Source of the DNA: Bacteroidales bacterium
Lineage (GTDB): Bacteria > Bacteroidota > Bacteroidia > Bacteroidales > JAIOZK01
Reading direction: 5' to 3'
Length of the DNA: 45,785 bases
NCBI GenBank assembly: GCA_021738625.1
Contig: JAIPBS010000032.1
Coordinates: forward strand, 1-45,785
The notes below the pieces were generated by a model that was not told the origin of the DNA, searched no databases, and saw only the letters and a program-made list of their open reading frames with translations. Positions 1-7,727 of the stretch are shown in pieces. Numbering within the stretch: position 1 is the first letter of the stretch; every line of letters begins with the position of its first letter. Position numbers and translations under genes: made by a program.

Positions 1-82
1 ACATGCCTTTTCGACATGGGTCAAACTTTTTTTTCATAATTTTAAAGTTTAGATGTTATTGTGAATCTAAAGGTAACGAAAA

Positions 83-538
83 CTATCGGTAGCAACAGCA
101 TAAGCTGTCTTTAGCTACCGGTAGGTTTCGTTCAACATCCAGTATAACCATGCCATCGTCCTTGATAATCTGGGTCCTGTATTCATAATATCCGCTCGTA
201 TCGCTGGTTGGAATATACTCATAAAAAACTGCCAGTACCTCTAGTGCGTCATCAACATCAAAAATGTTAGCAGACAACAAATTGGCATCATATAAATACA
301 TGTTAACAGGCGGATTTAATGCTATGACCCTGTCCGTGTTGTAAGACAGGTCATAAACGATACAATCGTTGTTTTCAAAATCGATCTGATAATAGTATTG
401 ATCTTCCAGATAGGCATACAATACCGAACCTGAAAAGTCTTTATCCATGCCTATCTGACTTCTGGCAAATTCTGGTAAAAGAAGTACCAGTATTATGGTA
501 ATCATTCCTATTGCTCTCATATTAATCTTTTTGATCAT
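83..538 (-). CDS. exported protein of unknown function
   Basis: A 151-residue protein I do not recognise. Residues 1-27 form a classic signal peptide (basic start, long Ile/Leu/Val core, cleavage likely after FARS). The mature part is acidic and rich in Tyr and Asp, with no cysteine until a CCC cluster near the C terminus, and no sorting signal of the PxSxW or T9SS type. It lies 146 bases downstream of the exosortase partner gene on the same strand, so it could be the last member of that operon, but no shared motif supports a functional link. The product is probably periplasmic or outer-membrane associated. The reading frame is intact with an ATG start. Confidence 0.6.
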   Translation of the reverse strand: MIKKINMRAIGMITIILVLLLPEFARSQIGMDKDFSGSVLYAYLEDQYYYQIDFENNDCIVYDLSYNTDRVIALNPPVNMYLYDANLLSANIFDVDDALEVLAVFYEYIPTSDTSGYYEYRTQIIKDDGMVILDVERNLPVAKDSLCCCYR

Positions 539-684
539 TAAAGTTTTCTTTCTCTATTGCAAGTATAAGAATAAACTGCGAGCTTATGAAAAAACCCGCA
601 GATTGTCTGTACTGAATTTTATTAAAAATGCAAAACATTTCTATGTTAATTTTTACGTCAGGGATTTGGAAATAACCAGGAAAA

Positions 685-1212
685 TCAAGCCTGGGATAGC
701 CGTTTTCGGAAATTGTATATCATATAATCCTTGATCACCAGGATAACGGCCACGATATAAAAGCTGTCCATCATCAACTGGAACATGAATTTCGCGAAAC
801 CGGAGGTGTAAAAATCGGTGAGCATAAAAAGGTAAAACACCTGTACGGTCAAATATATCAGGAAGTTGATGCCGAGTGATCTGAAGGCGCGCTTCCTGTT
901 TTGAACAAAAAACAAAAAGATCTGCCAGGATAAAATGATGATAAAAGGCTGCATCGAACTGCCGATCTCTTGGGGATAGGTGATCTCGCGCCCCTGCATG
1001 TAGGTGTAAATATCAAAATGATATACCCCGCTTTCTTTGGTGAGTTCTATCCGGGTATTGTCCTCAAACATCCTGATGGTGAAATTGCTGACGCCTGTCA
1101 AGGTTTTGATATAAACAGTTTCGAGGCCGATATGCCAGATCACGAACACGACAACCGAGATCAGGACCAGCAGGATGATTTTGTTTGTGTTTGATTGCAG
1201 CAGCCTTTTCAT
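685..1212 (-). CDS. exosortase-associated membrane protein
   Basis: A 175-residue integral membrane protein. There is one helix near the N terminus (residues about 12-30), an extracytoplasmic loop of about 55 residues, then three further helices (about 88-103, 112-132, 147-165). It follows the exosortase gene on the same strand after only 8 bases, so the two are almost surely cotranscribed. Small multi-helix partner proteins beside exosortases are known in Bacteroidota (for example the exosortase F-associated family), and by position and topology this resembles such a partner. I cannot assign it to a named family from sequence alone. A role in presenting or anchoring the sorted substrate is inference. 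Confidence 0.6.
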   Translation of the reverse strand: MKRLLQSNTNKIILLVLISVVVFVIWHIGLETVYIKTLTGVSNFTIRMFEDNTRIELTKESGVYHFDIYTYMQGREITYPQEIGSSMQPFIIILSWQIFLFFVQNRKRAFRSLGINFLIYLTVQVFYLFMLTDFYTSGFAKFMFQLMMDSFYIVAVILVIKDYMIYNFRKRLSQA

Positions 1213-1220
1213 TTTTCAGA

Positions 1221-1817
1221 TCAGTTAGACTTTGCTTCTGTTGCCGGCACTTCTTTATCCCAAACCTTTTTGTACCTCCACACCCAGATCAGGAAAACCA
1301 TCAAACCAAAAAGAATGTTCCAAAGGTAATCGTGAGCATAATCAAACCACTCGGGATTGTTTTTACCAATGAAGCCCATTACATAAAACCTGAGGTTGTT
1401 CACCACGAAAACAGCCGCCAAAAAAATACCCAGGGTGATCATGCGGTTTTTCCAGCTGACGGGCGAGAGCAGACTGAGAAATATCACAAAAATGTAAAAG
1501 TTGTAGGCGGTGCATTCCATCACTACTTTCATGGTGTAACCATCCACCGTGATGTAGGGAAAGCTATGGCTCTCTACAGGCAGAAAAAAAAGCTTCCCCA
1601 TAGCCACTGAGGATTCCAAAGTAAAGCCCACAAAAAACTCAAAAGCAGCCTGTTTAATGCCGGGCAAATGGATGATGATGATGGCGATCAGCCATAAAGC
1701 AATGGCGATCATCAGCGGTAGAAAATGCTTCCTGAGTTTTTTCAGGGCGGCTTTCCTTTCCTGCTTTGCTTTCAGCCGGGCATTTTCCTGTCTTCTTTTT
1801 TCAAGCTTTCCTGACAT
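1221..1817 (-). CDS. exosortase, XrtH-like
   Basis: A 198-residue membrane enzyme of the exosortase/archaeosortase superfamily, which cleaves C-terminal sorting signals of exported proteins and transfers them to a cell-surface acceptor. The catalytic triad positions are visible: Cys102 in MECTAY, Arg143 in NNLRFY and His162 in YAHDYLW, each at or near the border of a membrane helix. The spacing and the H-D-Y-L-W motif resemble exosortase H, whose known substrates end in an IPTLxxWG signal. A basic, coiled-coil-like cytoplasmic N terminus (residues 1-30) precedes the first helix. The gene heads an operon with the membrane partner directly downstream. Two plus-strand genes nearby encode candidate substrates with VP[IL]SxW tails. 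The superfamily is certain in my view; the XrtH assignment is a judgement. Confidence 0.85.
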   Translation of the reverse strand: MSGKLEKRRQENARLKAKQERKAALKKLRKHFLPLMIAIALWLIAIIIIHLPGIKQAAFEFFVGFTLESSVAMGKLFFLPVESHSFPYITVDGYTMKVVMECTAYNFYIFVIFLSLLSPVSWKNRMITLGIFLAAVFVVNNLRFYVMGFIGKNNPEWFDYAHDYLWNILFGLMVFLIWVWRYKKVWDKEVPATEAKSN

Positions 1818-2048
1818 ATAAATTAAAATTCAAAACAAAGCAATATTAATAAAAAAAAACAATATGGTCCGACTAACCGCAACGGGATTCCTAGCTTGGC
1901 TCGGAATCTCTCCAAGTTTTCCGAACAGTGGTGTTTATTTATATGGGCATCGACCGGGATCTTCAAAATCATAATAATAGCCAGTTTTTTCTCTGGAGAA
2001 ACCCATTCAGTTTGAGTTTGATCCGGATACAAGCATGAAAACCTGGGG

Positions 2049-2201
2049 ATCAGAAAATTTAACGGAGACCCGGGGGTTATCCGCAAGGGAAAAGTAGAAA
2101 AGATCGATGTTCCAACACCTGCAACAGTTATAAGGTATACAAACAACTGGAAAGGAAGCTTTGAAGGCTGGATCATGTCACCGGATGCAGGATTTAAATG
2201 A
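2049..2201 (+). pseudogene. FAD oxidoreductase (CrtI-like) C-terminal remnant
   Basis: About 50 codons ending in TGA read VEKIDVPTPATVIRYTNNW followed by KGSFEGW. This is the conserved segment near the C terminus of phytoene-desaturase-like NAD(P)/FAD oxidoreductases (DVxTPxTxxRYTGNWKGSxEGW). No start codon or FAD-binding N terminus is present in frame. A neighbouring frame just upstream (about 1983-2048) is open and may be further debris displaced by a frameshift. The piece is therefore a fossil of a much longer gene (normally about 480-500 residues). The long open frame on the opposite strand here is a shadow. Confidence 0.6.
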
Positions 2202-2391
2202 CTGAAAAAAACTTTACCCGGTCTGGATGATTTTTATATGACCGGGTAGTGGGTGGAACCAGGGGCGGTCTGCCCACTGCATTGCGTTGCGGCAGGAATG
2301 TTACTCAGATTATTTGCAAGCAGGATCAAAAGCCTTAACGGTAAAATAACTTTAACATATTGTTAGCATTTAATTAATTTTTTGCACTTTT

Positions 2392-2496
2392 ATGGAACCG
2401 GCAGATCAAGTTCCAATTTCTCCATGGGTGATTCCGATCGTAATTATACTAATTGCGGGTATCATTATTTACCGCTACAAATATAACTTCAATTAA
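2392..2496 (+). CDS. 34-residue peptide made almost only of an exosortase sorting signal
   Basis: A short open frame, ATG to TAA, whose product is tripartite: six leading residues (MEPADQ), the motif VPISPW, a strongly hydrophobic stretch of about 15 residues rich in Ile and Val, and a basic/aromatic tail (YRYKYN). This matches the architecture of exosortase signals and closely resembles the C terminus of the 233-residue protein encoded 250 bases downstream (VPLSDW, helix, RVKK). It has no N-terminal signal peptide of its own. A hairpin terminator follows the stop codon after about 30 bases, so it looks like a separate transcription unit. It could be a tail-anchored peptide, a decoy or regulatory ligand for the exosortase, or the remains of a longer substrate gene. 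Confidence 0.6.
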   Translation: MEPADQVPISPWVIPIVIILIAGIIIYRYKYNFN

Positions 2497-2525
2497 ATAA
2501 AGTATTCCTTTTTAATTAATCTATC

Positions 2526-2552
2526 AAAGGGCTGGTCGTCAGCCTTTTTTTT
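2526..2552 (+). terminator. rho-independent terminator after the mini sorting-signal gene
   Basis: AAAGG(G)CTG and CAGCCTTT pair around a short GTCGT loop and are followed by a run of eight T. It lies 30 bases past the stop codon of the 34-residue gene, supporting real transcription of that gene. Confidence 0.7.
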
Positions 2553-2567
2553 GTGTCGGATAGATTT

Positions 2568-2600
2568 GTATTTCTAAAGGTTTCAGACCTTTAGAAATAC
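2568..2600. repeat. 14-bp perfect inverted repeat (CTAAAGGT palindrome)
   Basis: GTATTTCTAAAGGT and its exact reverse complement flank a 5-base loop (TTCAG). From memory, palindromes with a CTAAAGGT / ACCTTTAG core are scattered through Bacteroidota intergenic regions. The element sits just past a terminator and is not followed by a T run, so it reads better as a dispersed palindrome than as a terminator. Confidence 0.6.
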
Positions 2601-2747
2601 ATATACAGATCCCACAATTATCAATGCTTCCGCAAAGAAGTTGTTTGAATAAACTCATTCCAACCAACAAAAAATTGACTTAGGGGCTTAATTTGCTTAT
2701 TATTGCATTCGCGCAAAAGTTTCAAAAATTAACTAAAACAAAAAGCA

Positions 2748-3449
2748 ATGAAAAAATTAATGATGTATTTGATTGCAGGATTATTTCTGCTTGCAATGAA
2801 TGTAAACGCCCAGGAATTTTATCTTGGAGCTGAGCAACCACCGGATTATTCACCAGTTATAACTGAAGCACAGATGGCTCCCATGAATGGGGTAGTTTGT
2901 CCACCCTGTGGAATTGATGAAGGAGAGGGAGACATTCCCGATGATGGTGAAGATGTTGTAGATGGAGGATGTAACAGTGATCCTCCGGTATTTATTGACA
3001 TCAGTATTGGAGATGTGATCTGTGGCCGAACGAATACTTATAACTATTTTGGTTCTAGCTACAGGGATACTGACTGGTACAGAATCGTTTTAACCGAATC
3101 CAAAACATTATACTGGTCCAGCTACGGTGATGTCGATCTAGATATCTTCATCATTGCCGACGATGGAAATTGCAATGTTTCATCAGTTGTAGCAAGCGAC
3201 CTGAGTGTACCAGCCGGAACATTGGGCCAAACTTCCTACACATGTGGACCAGGCACCTGGTATCTCTGGGTAGGGTATCCCGGTTATACAGGGGTCCCTG
3301 ATGGAGCCAATTACATTGCACATCTCACCGAAGGACCACCATCAGACCCATGGTGCACAGGCCAGGTACCTCTTTCAGACTGGGCCATCTACATGGGCAT
3401 ATTCCTGATCCTTGTATTTACCGTTATCAGGGTAAAAAAGTTGATCTGA
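2748..3449 (+). CDS. secreted PPC-like protein with exosortase sorting signal
   Basis: A 233-residue exported protein. Residues 1-21 are a signal peptide ending in VNAQ. An acidic, glycine-rich linker with a CPPC pair follows (about 49-75). Residues about 85-195 form a beta-rich domain with the pattern of bacterial pre-peptidase C-terminal (PPC) domains (DTDWYRIVL, DVDLDIFI, GTWYLWV). The C terminus is a sorting signal: PLSDW at 208-212, one hydrophobic helix, then the basic tail RVKK. This is the expected substrate layout for an exosortase H-like enzyme such as the one encoded about 1 kb away. The product is probably processed and anchored at the cell surface. A terminator hairpin follows the stop codon. 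Confidence 0.75.
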   Translation: MKKLMMYLIAGLFLLAMNVNAQEFYLGAEQPPDYSPVITEAQMAPMNGVVCPPCGIDEGEGDIPDDGEDVVDGGCNSDPPVFIDISIGDVICGRTNTYNYFGSSYRDTDWYRIVLTESKTLYWSSYGDVDLDIFIIADDGNCNVSSVVASDLSVPAGTLGQTSYTCGPGTWYLWVGYPGYTGVPDGANYIAHLTEGPPSDPWCTGQVPLSDWAIYMGIFLILVFTVIRVKKLI

Positions 3450-3469
3450 TTGATCTATACATAAAGTAA

Positions 3470-3491
3470 AAAGGCCCTGATCCGGGCCTTT
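3470..3491. terminator. bidirectional terminator between convergent genes
   Basis: AAAGGCCC and GGGCCTTT form an 8-bp perfect stem with a 6-base loop (TGATCC), followed by T on the plus strand and preceded by A. It separates the sorting-signal protein gene from the convergent AraC gene, whose stop codon lies 5 bases further on. Confidence 0.8.
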
Positions 3492-3495
3492 TTTT

Positions 3496-4698
3496 TTATA
3501 AACTTTTCCTGTACTCGGAAGGTGTTTTCCCGGTTTGCTCCCTGAAAGCATTATTAAAAGATGATTTGGATTTAAAACCTGCCATCCTACCTATTTCATC
3601 CATTTTCAGGTGTTTGCACTCAAATCTCTTTAGTAACTCCTTGGCTTCCAGCACCCGGTACTTGTTCATTAATCCATAGAAATTTGTGTCCATTTTATTA
3701 TTAAGCAACCAGGAAAGTCTTCTTTTACTGGTTTGCAATTCACTGGCAAGTTCGCCAATATTCAGATCACTTTTCCGGTAGGGCTTCTCACTGTTTACAA
3801 AAGATCTGAGCCTTTGCATCATTTCCTTCGCCGACCGGGTATCTAAAATTTCTGCATTATCAGTATTGCTGGGTTTTTCACCATTTTTATAAGCATAGGA
3901 ATGCCCCGGCTCATCAGCGATCACATGATGAACTGCATGCAGTTTCCGGTTCTGTTTCAGTCTAAAATAACCCGCCAGGCCACCACAAATGATCATTGCC
4001 AAATTATAAAGCATTGCCTCAATTGCATAATAAGCCGGATCAAGCATTATCATCAGTGCATTGAGCAGCACGAAAATATAAACAGAAAAGAAAATAATCA
4101 CTAATCCTTTTGTATTGATATAATCCAGCCTGCTTCCCTCCTGCCAATCGGTTAATTTCATCTGCTTAATAATTTTATTAAACTGATAAGCAGATGAGAA
4201 GAGCTGCATCAAAACGAATACTGCTGCTCCCAGCAGAAACACCAATACTGCTGTATTCACCATGATATCCTGTGACGAGGTAAAGGAAAGCCGGTCCGCA
4301 AAAAACATCATGATTTGTGCCCTGTTCATCCCGATAAAGGAAATCAGATTCATCAGTAATACAAAAAATGCGGGCAGGTAATATACGATCGGGTATTTGG
4401 CGTAAAAGGAATTCTCTGCTTTAAGCAATGCGTATACATAAAGATGAAAGGTAGGTAAAACGGCCAGCAGTGCAGGGAGTTGTATGACATACAGATACTG
4501 ATAAATATTGTAATAACCCAGATAATGCAACGCACTATTAATGAGGAAAACCAGCATAAACAACATCAGGAAACCAAAAGGAAAGCGGGAAGGATCTCTT
4601 TCTTCCTTCCTGAAAGTAACAAGCTGAATGGTATGGTACATCAGCTGGTATACTGGCAGTATAAACAATACGATGGCTAAAGTATTCAGATTAAGCAC
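3496..4698 (-). CDS. membrane-anchored AraC-family transcriptional regulator
   Basis: A 400-residue regulator with an N-terminal membrane domain (about seven hydrophobic helices within residues 1-245) and a C-terminal AraC/XylS DNA-binding domain (about 295-400). The first HTH region is around LNIGELASELQTSKRRLSW; the second carries the signature MDEIGRMAGFKSKSSFNNAF and PSEYRKS. Such 7TM-AraC proteins are common in Bacteroidota and are thought to sense a membrane or extracellular cue, but their ligands are largely unknown. The start is GTG at 4698; starting at the next Met would remove the first helix. The divergent neighbour on the plus strand is at most a 42-residue peptide gene, so the target is unclear. 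Confidence 0.85.
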   Translation of the reverse strand: MLNLNTLAIVLFILPVYQLMYHTIQLVTFRKEERDPSRFPFGFLMLFMLVFLINSALHYLGYYNIYQYLYVIQLPALLAVLPTFHLYVYALLKAENSFYAKYPIVYYLPAFFVLLMNLISFIGMNRAQIMMFFADRLSFTSSQDIMVNTAVLVFLLGAAVFVLMQLFSSAYQFNKIIKQMKLTDWQEGSRLDYINTKGLVIIFFSVYIFVLLNALMIMLDPAYYAIEAMLYNLAMIICGGLAGYFRLKQNRKLHAVHHVIADEPGHSYAYKNGEKPSNTDNAEILDTRSAKEMMQRLRSFVNSEKPYRKSDLNIGELASELQTSKRRLSWLLNNKMDTNFYGLMNKYRVLEAKELLKRFECKHLKMDEIGRMAGFKSKSSFNNAFREQTGKTPSEYRKSL

Positions 4699-4845
4699 AC
4701 TAAATTAATTAGTTAGTAAAACAATGATTTCATTTCATATCACTACTGTCCGACAAGAATAAATCAATAAAATAAAGTGGGTACTTCCTTTTTAGGTTTT
4801 TCCCCTTCCTGTTGTAATATTGTTTTAGCAAAAAACAATCACAAC

Positions 4846-4974
4846 ATGGATAAAAATACAAAAATAAATTTTGTCGGATCAGGAGGTGGCTTTTTTTATA
4901 CAAGAAAAGCTGGGCCATATTTGGTCTTGGTTTTCTGGACAGAACAACTTGAAGAAGTTAAATTTATAATTTAA
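4846..4974 (+). CDS. possible 42-residue small protein
   Basis: ATG to TAA open frame in the 350-base gap between the AraC gene and the HAD gene. The product has a glycine cluster (GSGGGFF), a hydrophobic centre (PYLVLVFW) and an acidic C-terminal part. I know of no homologue. A weak -7-like box (TAATATTG, one mismatch to TAnnTTTG) lies at 4815-4822, about 24 bases before the ATG. It could be a peptide target of the divergent AraC regulator or a chance open frame. Confidence 0.3.
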   Translation: MDKNTKINFVGSGGGFFYTRKAGPYLVLVFWTEQLEEVKFII

Positions 4975-5049
4975 TCGGATAACAGTGAAAAAGATAAAAA
5001 GTTAATCTGTGCCTCCTGATAAAAGTCCCATCTTTGCATAAAAACAAAA

Positions 5050-5703
5050 GTGAACATCCGTAACATCATATTCGACTTTGGCGGGGTGATCATGAATATC
5101 GACTATGGGATCACCATCAAAAAACTACTTGATGCAGGTGTAAACGACACCGAAACCCTGCATCAAAAGATCATCGAGAAAGACCTTTATAACGGGATAG
5201 AAACCGGCAAAATCAGTCCTCAGCAATTCCGCGACGGATTGAAAGAGATCATAAACATTCCGATCAGCGATGAACAGATAGACGATATCTGGAATGCGCT
5301 GGTACTTGACATTCCCGTAAGCCGGGTGCGCCTGCTCGAAGCCGTCAAAAAACATTACCGGATTTTTATGCTGAGCAACACCAACAGCATCCATTACGAT
5401 AAATACAGGCAGCAACTGGAAGATCAGTATGGGTATGAAAGATTTTCGGATCTGTTTGATGAGGCCTACTTTTCACATCTTATGGGCTACAGGAAACCTG
5501 ATCAGAGGATTTTCCATCATGTGATTGAAAAAGAAGATCTGAACCCGGATCAAACGCTTTTTATCGACGACACCCGCGAAAACGCCCTGGCAGCGAAAGA
5601 AGCCGGACTGAAGGCTTATCACCTTGATCTGGAAAAAGGTGAGGATGTTACGGATTTATTCAATGATGGGAAATTGGTTATAACTGCGGAGGATATCGTC
5701 TAG
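5050..5703 (+). CDS. HAD-superfamily phosphatase (HAD-IA)
   Basis: A 217-residue HAD hydrolase with all four motifs: I, FDFGGVI (nucleophile Asp9); II, MLSNTNS; III, the Lys of GYRKPDQRIF; IV, LFIDDTREN. The cap region between motifs I and II is alpha-helical, as in subfamily IA enzymes such as YihX/YjjG-type sugar-phosphate or nucleotide phosphatases. The substrate cannot be read from the sequence. The start is GTG, supported by the motif position and by TCTTTGCAT upstream, which resembles a -7 box. The last 48 bases overlap the convergent dus gene. Confidence 0.85.
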   Translation: MNIRNIIFDFGGVIMNIDYGITIKKLLDAGVNDTETLHQKIIEKDLYNGIETGKISPQQFRDGLKEIINIPISDEQIDDIWNALVLDIPVSRVRLLEAVKKHYRIFMLSNTNSIHYDKYRQQLEDQYGYERFSDLFDEAYFSHLMGYRKPDQRIFHHVIEKEDLNPDQTLFIDDTRENALAAKEAGLKAYHLDLEKGEDVTDLFNDGKLVITAEDIV

Positions 5704-6651
5704 CACTTCTTCAATTTCTTCATAAGAGTTTAAGCTGACCAGTTTCATGCGAAACGGCTTGATACCGTGATAACCCTTGAAATACTCCGAGTACATCCTT
5801 CTCATTTCAAAAATAGCCTTGCGTTCGCCTTTCCATTCAATCGAGCGCTTCAAATGCAGCTTGCAGGTTTCGACCCGCTCGCTGGTGGAAGGTGGCGGTA
5901 ATTCTTCACCTTTTTCGAAATAATGCCTGATCTCCCTGAAGATCCAGGGATAGCCCATGGCTTTGCGGGCCACCATCAGTCCGTCCACGCCATAGCGGTT
6001 TTTGAATTCGAGAGCTTTCTGGGAGCTGAACACATCTCCGTTGCCGATCACCGGGATTTTCATCCTGGGGTTGTTTTTCACCTCACCTATCAGAGACCAG
6101 TCGGCCGGTACACTCGATTTGGTGGTACGTGCACGTCCGTGAATGGTAATGGCCTGAATGCCCACATCTTGCAGGCGTTCTGCGATCTCAACAATTTCCA
6201 GACGCGTATCGTCATAACCCAGGCGGGTTTTCACAGTGACAGGTAGCTCAACAGCCCCCACCACGGCTTTGGTCATCCTCACCATTTTGGGGATATCGTT
6301 CATGGCGCCTGACCCGGAACCCTTGGAAGCCACCTTTTTCACCGGACAACCAAAGTTGATGTCGATGATGTCGGGCCTGGCCTTGGCTGCATATTCCGCC
6401 GCCCTTACCATGGAGTCGATATTATTGCCGAAAATCTGTATGCCGATGGGCCGTTCGAATTCATCGAAATCCAGTTTCTGAAGGCTTTTACTGGCATCCC
6501 TGATCAGGCCGTCGGAAGAGATGAATTCGGTGTACATGATATCCGCACCATATTTTTTACAGATATGGCGGAAAGGCGGATCGGTGACGTCCTCCATGGG
6601 AGCCAGCAAAATGGGATAATGCGGTATTTCGACATGTCCGATTTTCAGCAT
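5656..6651 (-). CDS. dusB: tRNA-dihydrouridine synthase
   Basis: A 331-residue FMN-dependent enzyme that reduces uridine to dihydrouridine in the tRNA D-loop. Visible family marks are APMEDVTDPPFR near the N terminus, the catalytic Cys in DINFGCPVKKV, VKTRLGYD, TIHGRAR, PVIGNGDV and GLMVARKAMGYPWIF. Length and motif set fit the DusB/Dus family; the paralogue letter is assigned by overall similarity only. The 3' end overlaps the HAD gene by 48 bases in a tail-to-tail arrangement. Its promoter probably abuts that of the divergent CPBP gene. Confidence 0.9.
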   Translation of the reverse strand: MLKIGHVEIPHYPILLAPMEDVTDPPFRHICKKYGADIMYTEFISSDGLIRDASKSLQKLDFDEFERPIGIQIFGNNIDSMVRAAEYAAKARPDIIDINFGCPVKKVASKGSGSGAMNDIPKMVRMTKAVVGAVELPVTVKTRLGYDDTRLEIVEIAERLQDVGIQAITIHGRARTTKSSVPADWSLIGEVKNNPRMKIPVIGNGDVFSSQKALEFKNRYGVDGLMVARKAMGYPWIFREIRHYFEKGEELPPPSTSERVETCKLHLKRSIEWKGERKAIFEMRRMYSEYFKGYHGIKPFRMKLVSLNSYEEIEEVLDDILRSYNQFPIIE

Positions 6652-6690
6652 TTGTTGTCAGGGCTTCTTTTAGAAATAACAAAAGAAATG

Positions 6691-6707
6691 CAAAATTAGT
6701 ACTTTTG
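6691..6707. promoter_or_regulatory. back-to-back -7 boxes for dusB and the CPBP gene
   Basis: Two exact matches to the Bacteroidota -7 consensus TAnnTTTG point away from each other with one base between them. TAATTTTG on the minus strand (6698 to 6691) serves dusB (start 6651); TACTTTTG on the plus strand (6700-6707) serves the CPBP gene (start 6736). The -33 TTTG partners are weak in both directions. Confidence 0.55.
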
Positions 6708-6735
6708 CCTAATCCTGAAACGAAATGCACTGCTT

Positions 6736-7671
6736 ATGAACGGTCGAAAAGGAATATTTGAAGATTTCCCGCCCTATTTGCAATTGTTGTTGTTCGGCCT
6801 GTTTGTATTCGTTATCCTGATCATGACCATGCTGGCCGGAGTGGCTATTGCCCTGCCGTTCTCAGGCAAAGAAATATTAAACGCATTTCAGGGAGAAACC
6901 GACCTGATGGATCCGGCCAATGGCGACATGTTAAAATATTTACAGATCGTCAGCCAGGTTGGCTGGTTTTTATTGCCACCGCTATTGTTTGCCTGGGCGA
7001 TCAGCCGTAGGCCCCTGGGATATCTTCGGCTGAAGACCTCTCCCAATCTGGCTTCTCTTTTTTTCGGCGGGCTGGCTGTTTTGGCGGTCACTCCATTTGT
7101 GGGCTGGTTGGCCCAGCTAAATGCCCGGCTCGATTTTCCCGAATATTTACAAGGTCTCGAAAACTGGATGCGCCGTTCGGAAGAGCAGGCCGGTGAATTG
7201 ACGCAAACTTTTTTATCAGCATCCACCTGGAGCGGGTTTCTTGTTAACCTGCTGATGCTTGCCATTTTGCCTGCCATTGGAGAAGAAATGTTTTTCAGGG
7301 GGGTGCTGTTACGTATTTTCAAAGACTGGACCAAAAATGCTCATCTGGCAGTCCTGATCTCGGCCGTGTTGTTCAGCGCCCTGCACCTGCAGTTTTTCGG
7401 CTTTCTGCCACGTTTGTTCCTGGGGATCTTTCTCGGCTATCTTTTCGTATGGTCAGGAAAACTCTGGCTTCCTGTTTTCGTTCACTTTGTGAACAACGCC
7501 TTTGCCGTTCTTGTAATGTTCTTTTACCGTGATGAACTTCAGGGACAAGACCTGGAGTCGATCGGGACCAGTGATCACAGTTGGGTGATCATTGGTAGCC
7601 TTGTGGTATTTTGCCTGTTGATGTTTGCTTTTTATGAAAATGAAAAACGGCTTGTCCGTTTGCGGGAATAA
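6736..7671 (+). CDS. CPBP family intramembrane metalloprotease
   Basis: A 311-residue polytopic membrane protein of the CPBP (CAAX protease and bacteriocin-processing, Abi) family. The three glutamate/histidine motifs are present: GEEMFFRGVL (EExxxR), FSALHLQFFGF, and FVHFVNNAF near the C terminus. About eight hydrophobic segments are visible. Members cleave membrane-embedded or prenyl-type substrates; in bacteria their targets are mostly unknown and some process peptides or give bacteriocin immunity. The gene stands alone between dusB (divergent) and the exb operon (convergent). Confidence 0.85.
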   Translation: MNGRKGIFEDFPPYLQLLLFGLFVFVILIMTMLAGVAIALPFSGKEILNAFQGETDLMDPANGDMLKYLQIVSQVGWFLLPPLLFAWAISRRPLGYLRLKTSPNLASLFFGGLAVLAVTPFVGWLAQLNARLDFPEYLQGLENWMRRSEEQAGELTQTFLSASTWSGFLVNLLMLAILPAIGEEMFFRGVLLRIFKDWTKNAHLAVLISAVLFSALHLQFFGFLPRLFLGIFLGYLFVWSGKLWLPVFVHFVNNAFAVLVMFFYRDELQGQDLESIGTSDHSWVIIGSLVVFCLLMFAFYENEKRLVRLRE

Positions 7672-7702
7672 AAAAAAGAGGAACCAACCCGTGATCCCTC
7701 TT
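7671..7702 (-). terminator. putative terminator of the exb operon
   Basis: Read on the minus strand, AAGAGG and CCTCTT (six pairs) enclose a 15-base loop and are followed by a run of seven T. It lies 26-57 bases past the last ExbD stop codon. The stem is short, so this is moderate evidence. Confidence 0.45.
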
Positions 7703-7727
7703 ATAATGTATTTCTTCGAATTATTCT

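Noticed and set aside
495..734. 79-codon plus-strand frame over the start of the first gene
   Set aside because: It runs antisense through a signal-peptide coding region, whose complement is naturally open and hydrophobic; no other support.
1823..2176. 117-codon open frame on the minus strand
   Set aside because: The opposite strand in the same place carries a recognisable oxidoreductase remnant, so this frame is its shadow; the translation shows no family features.
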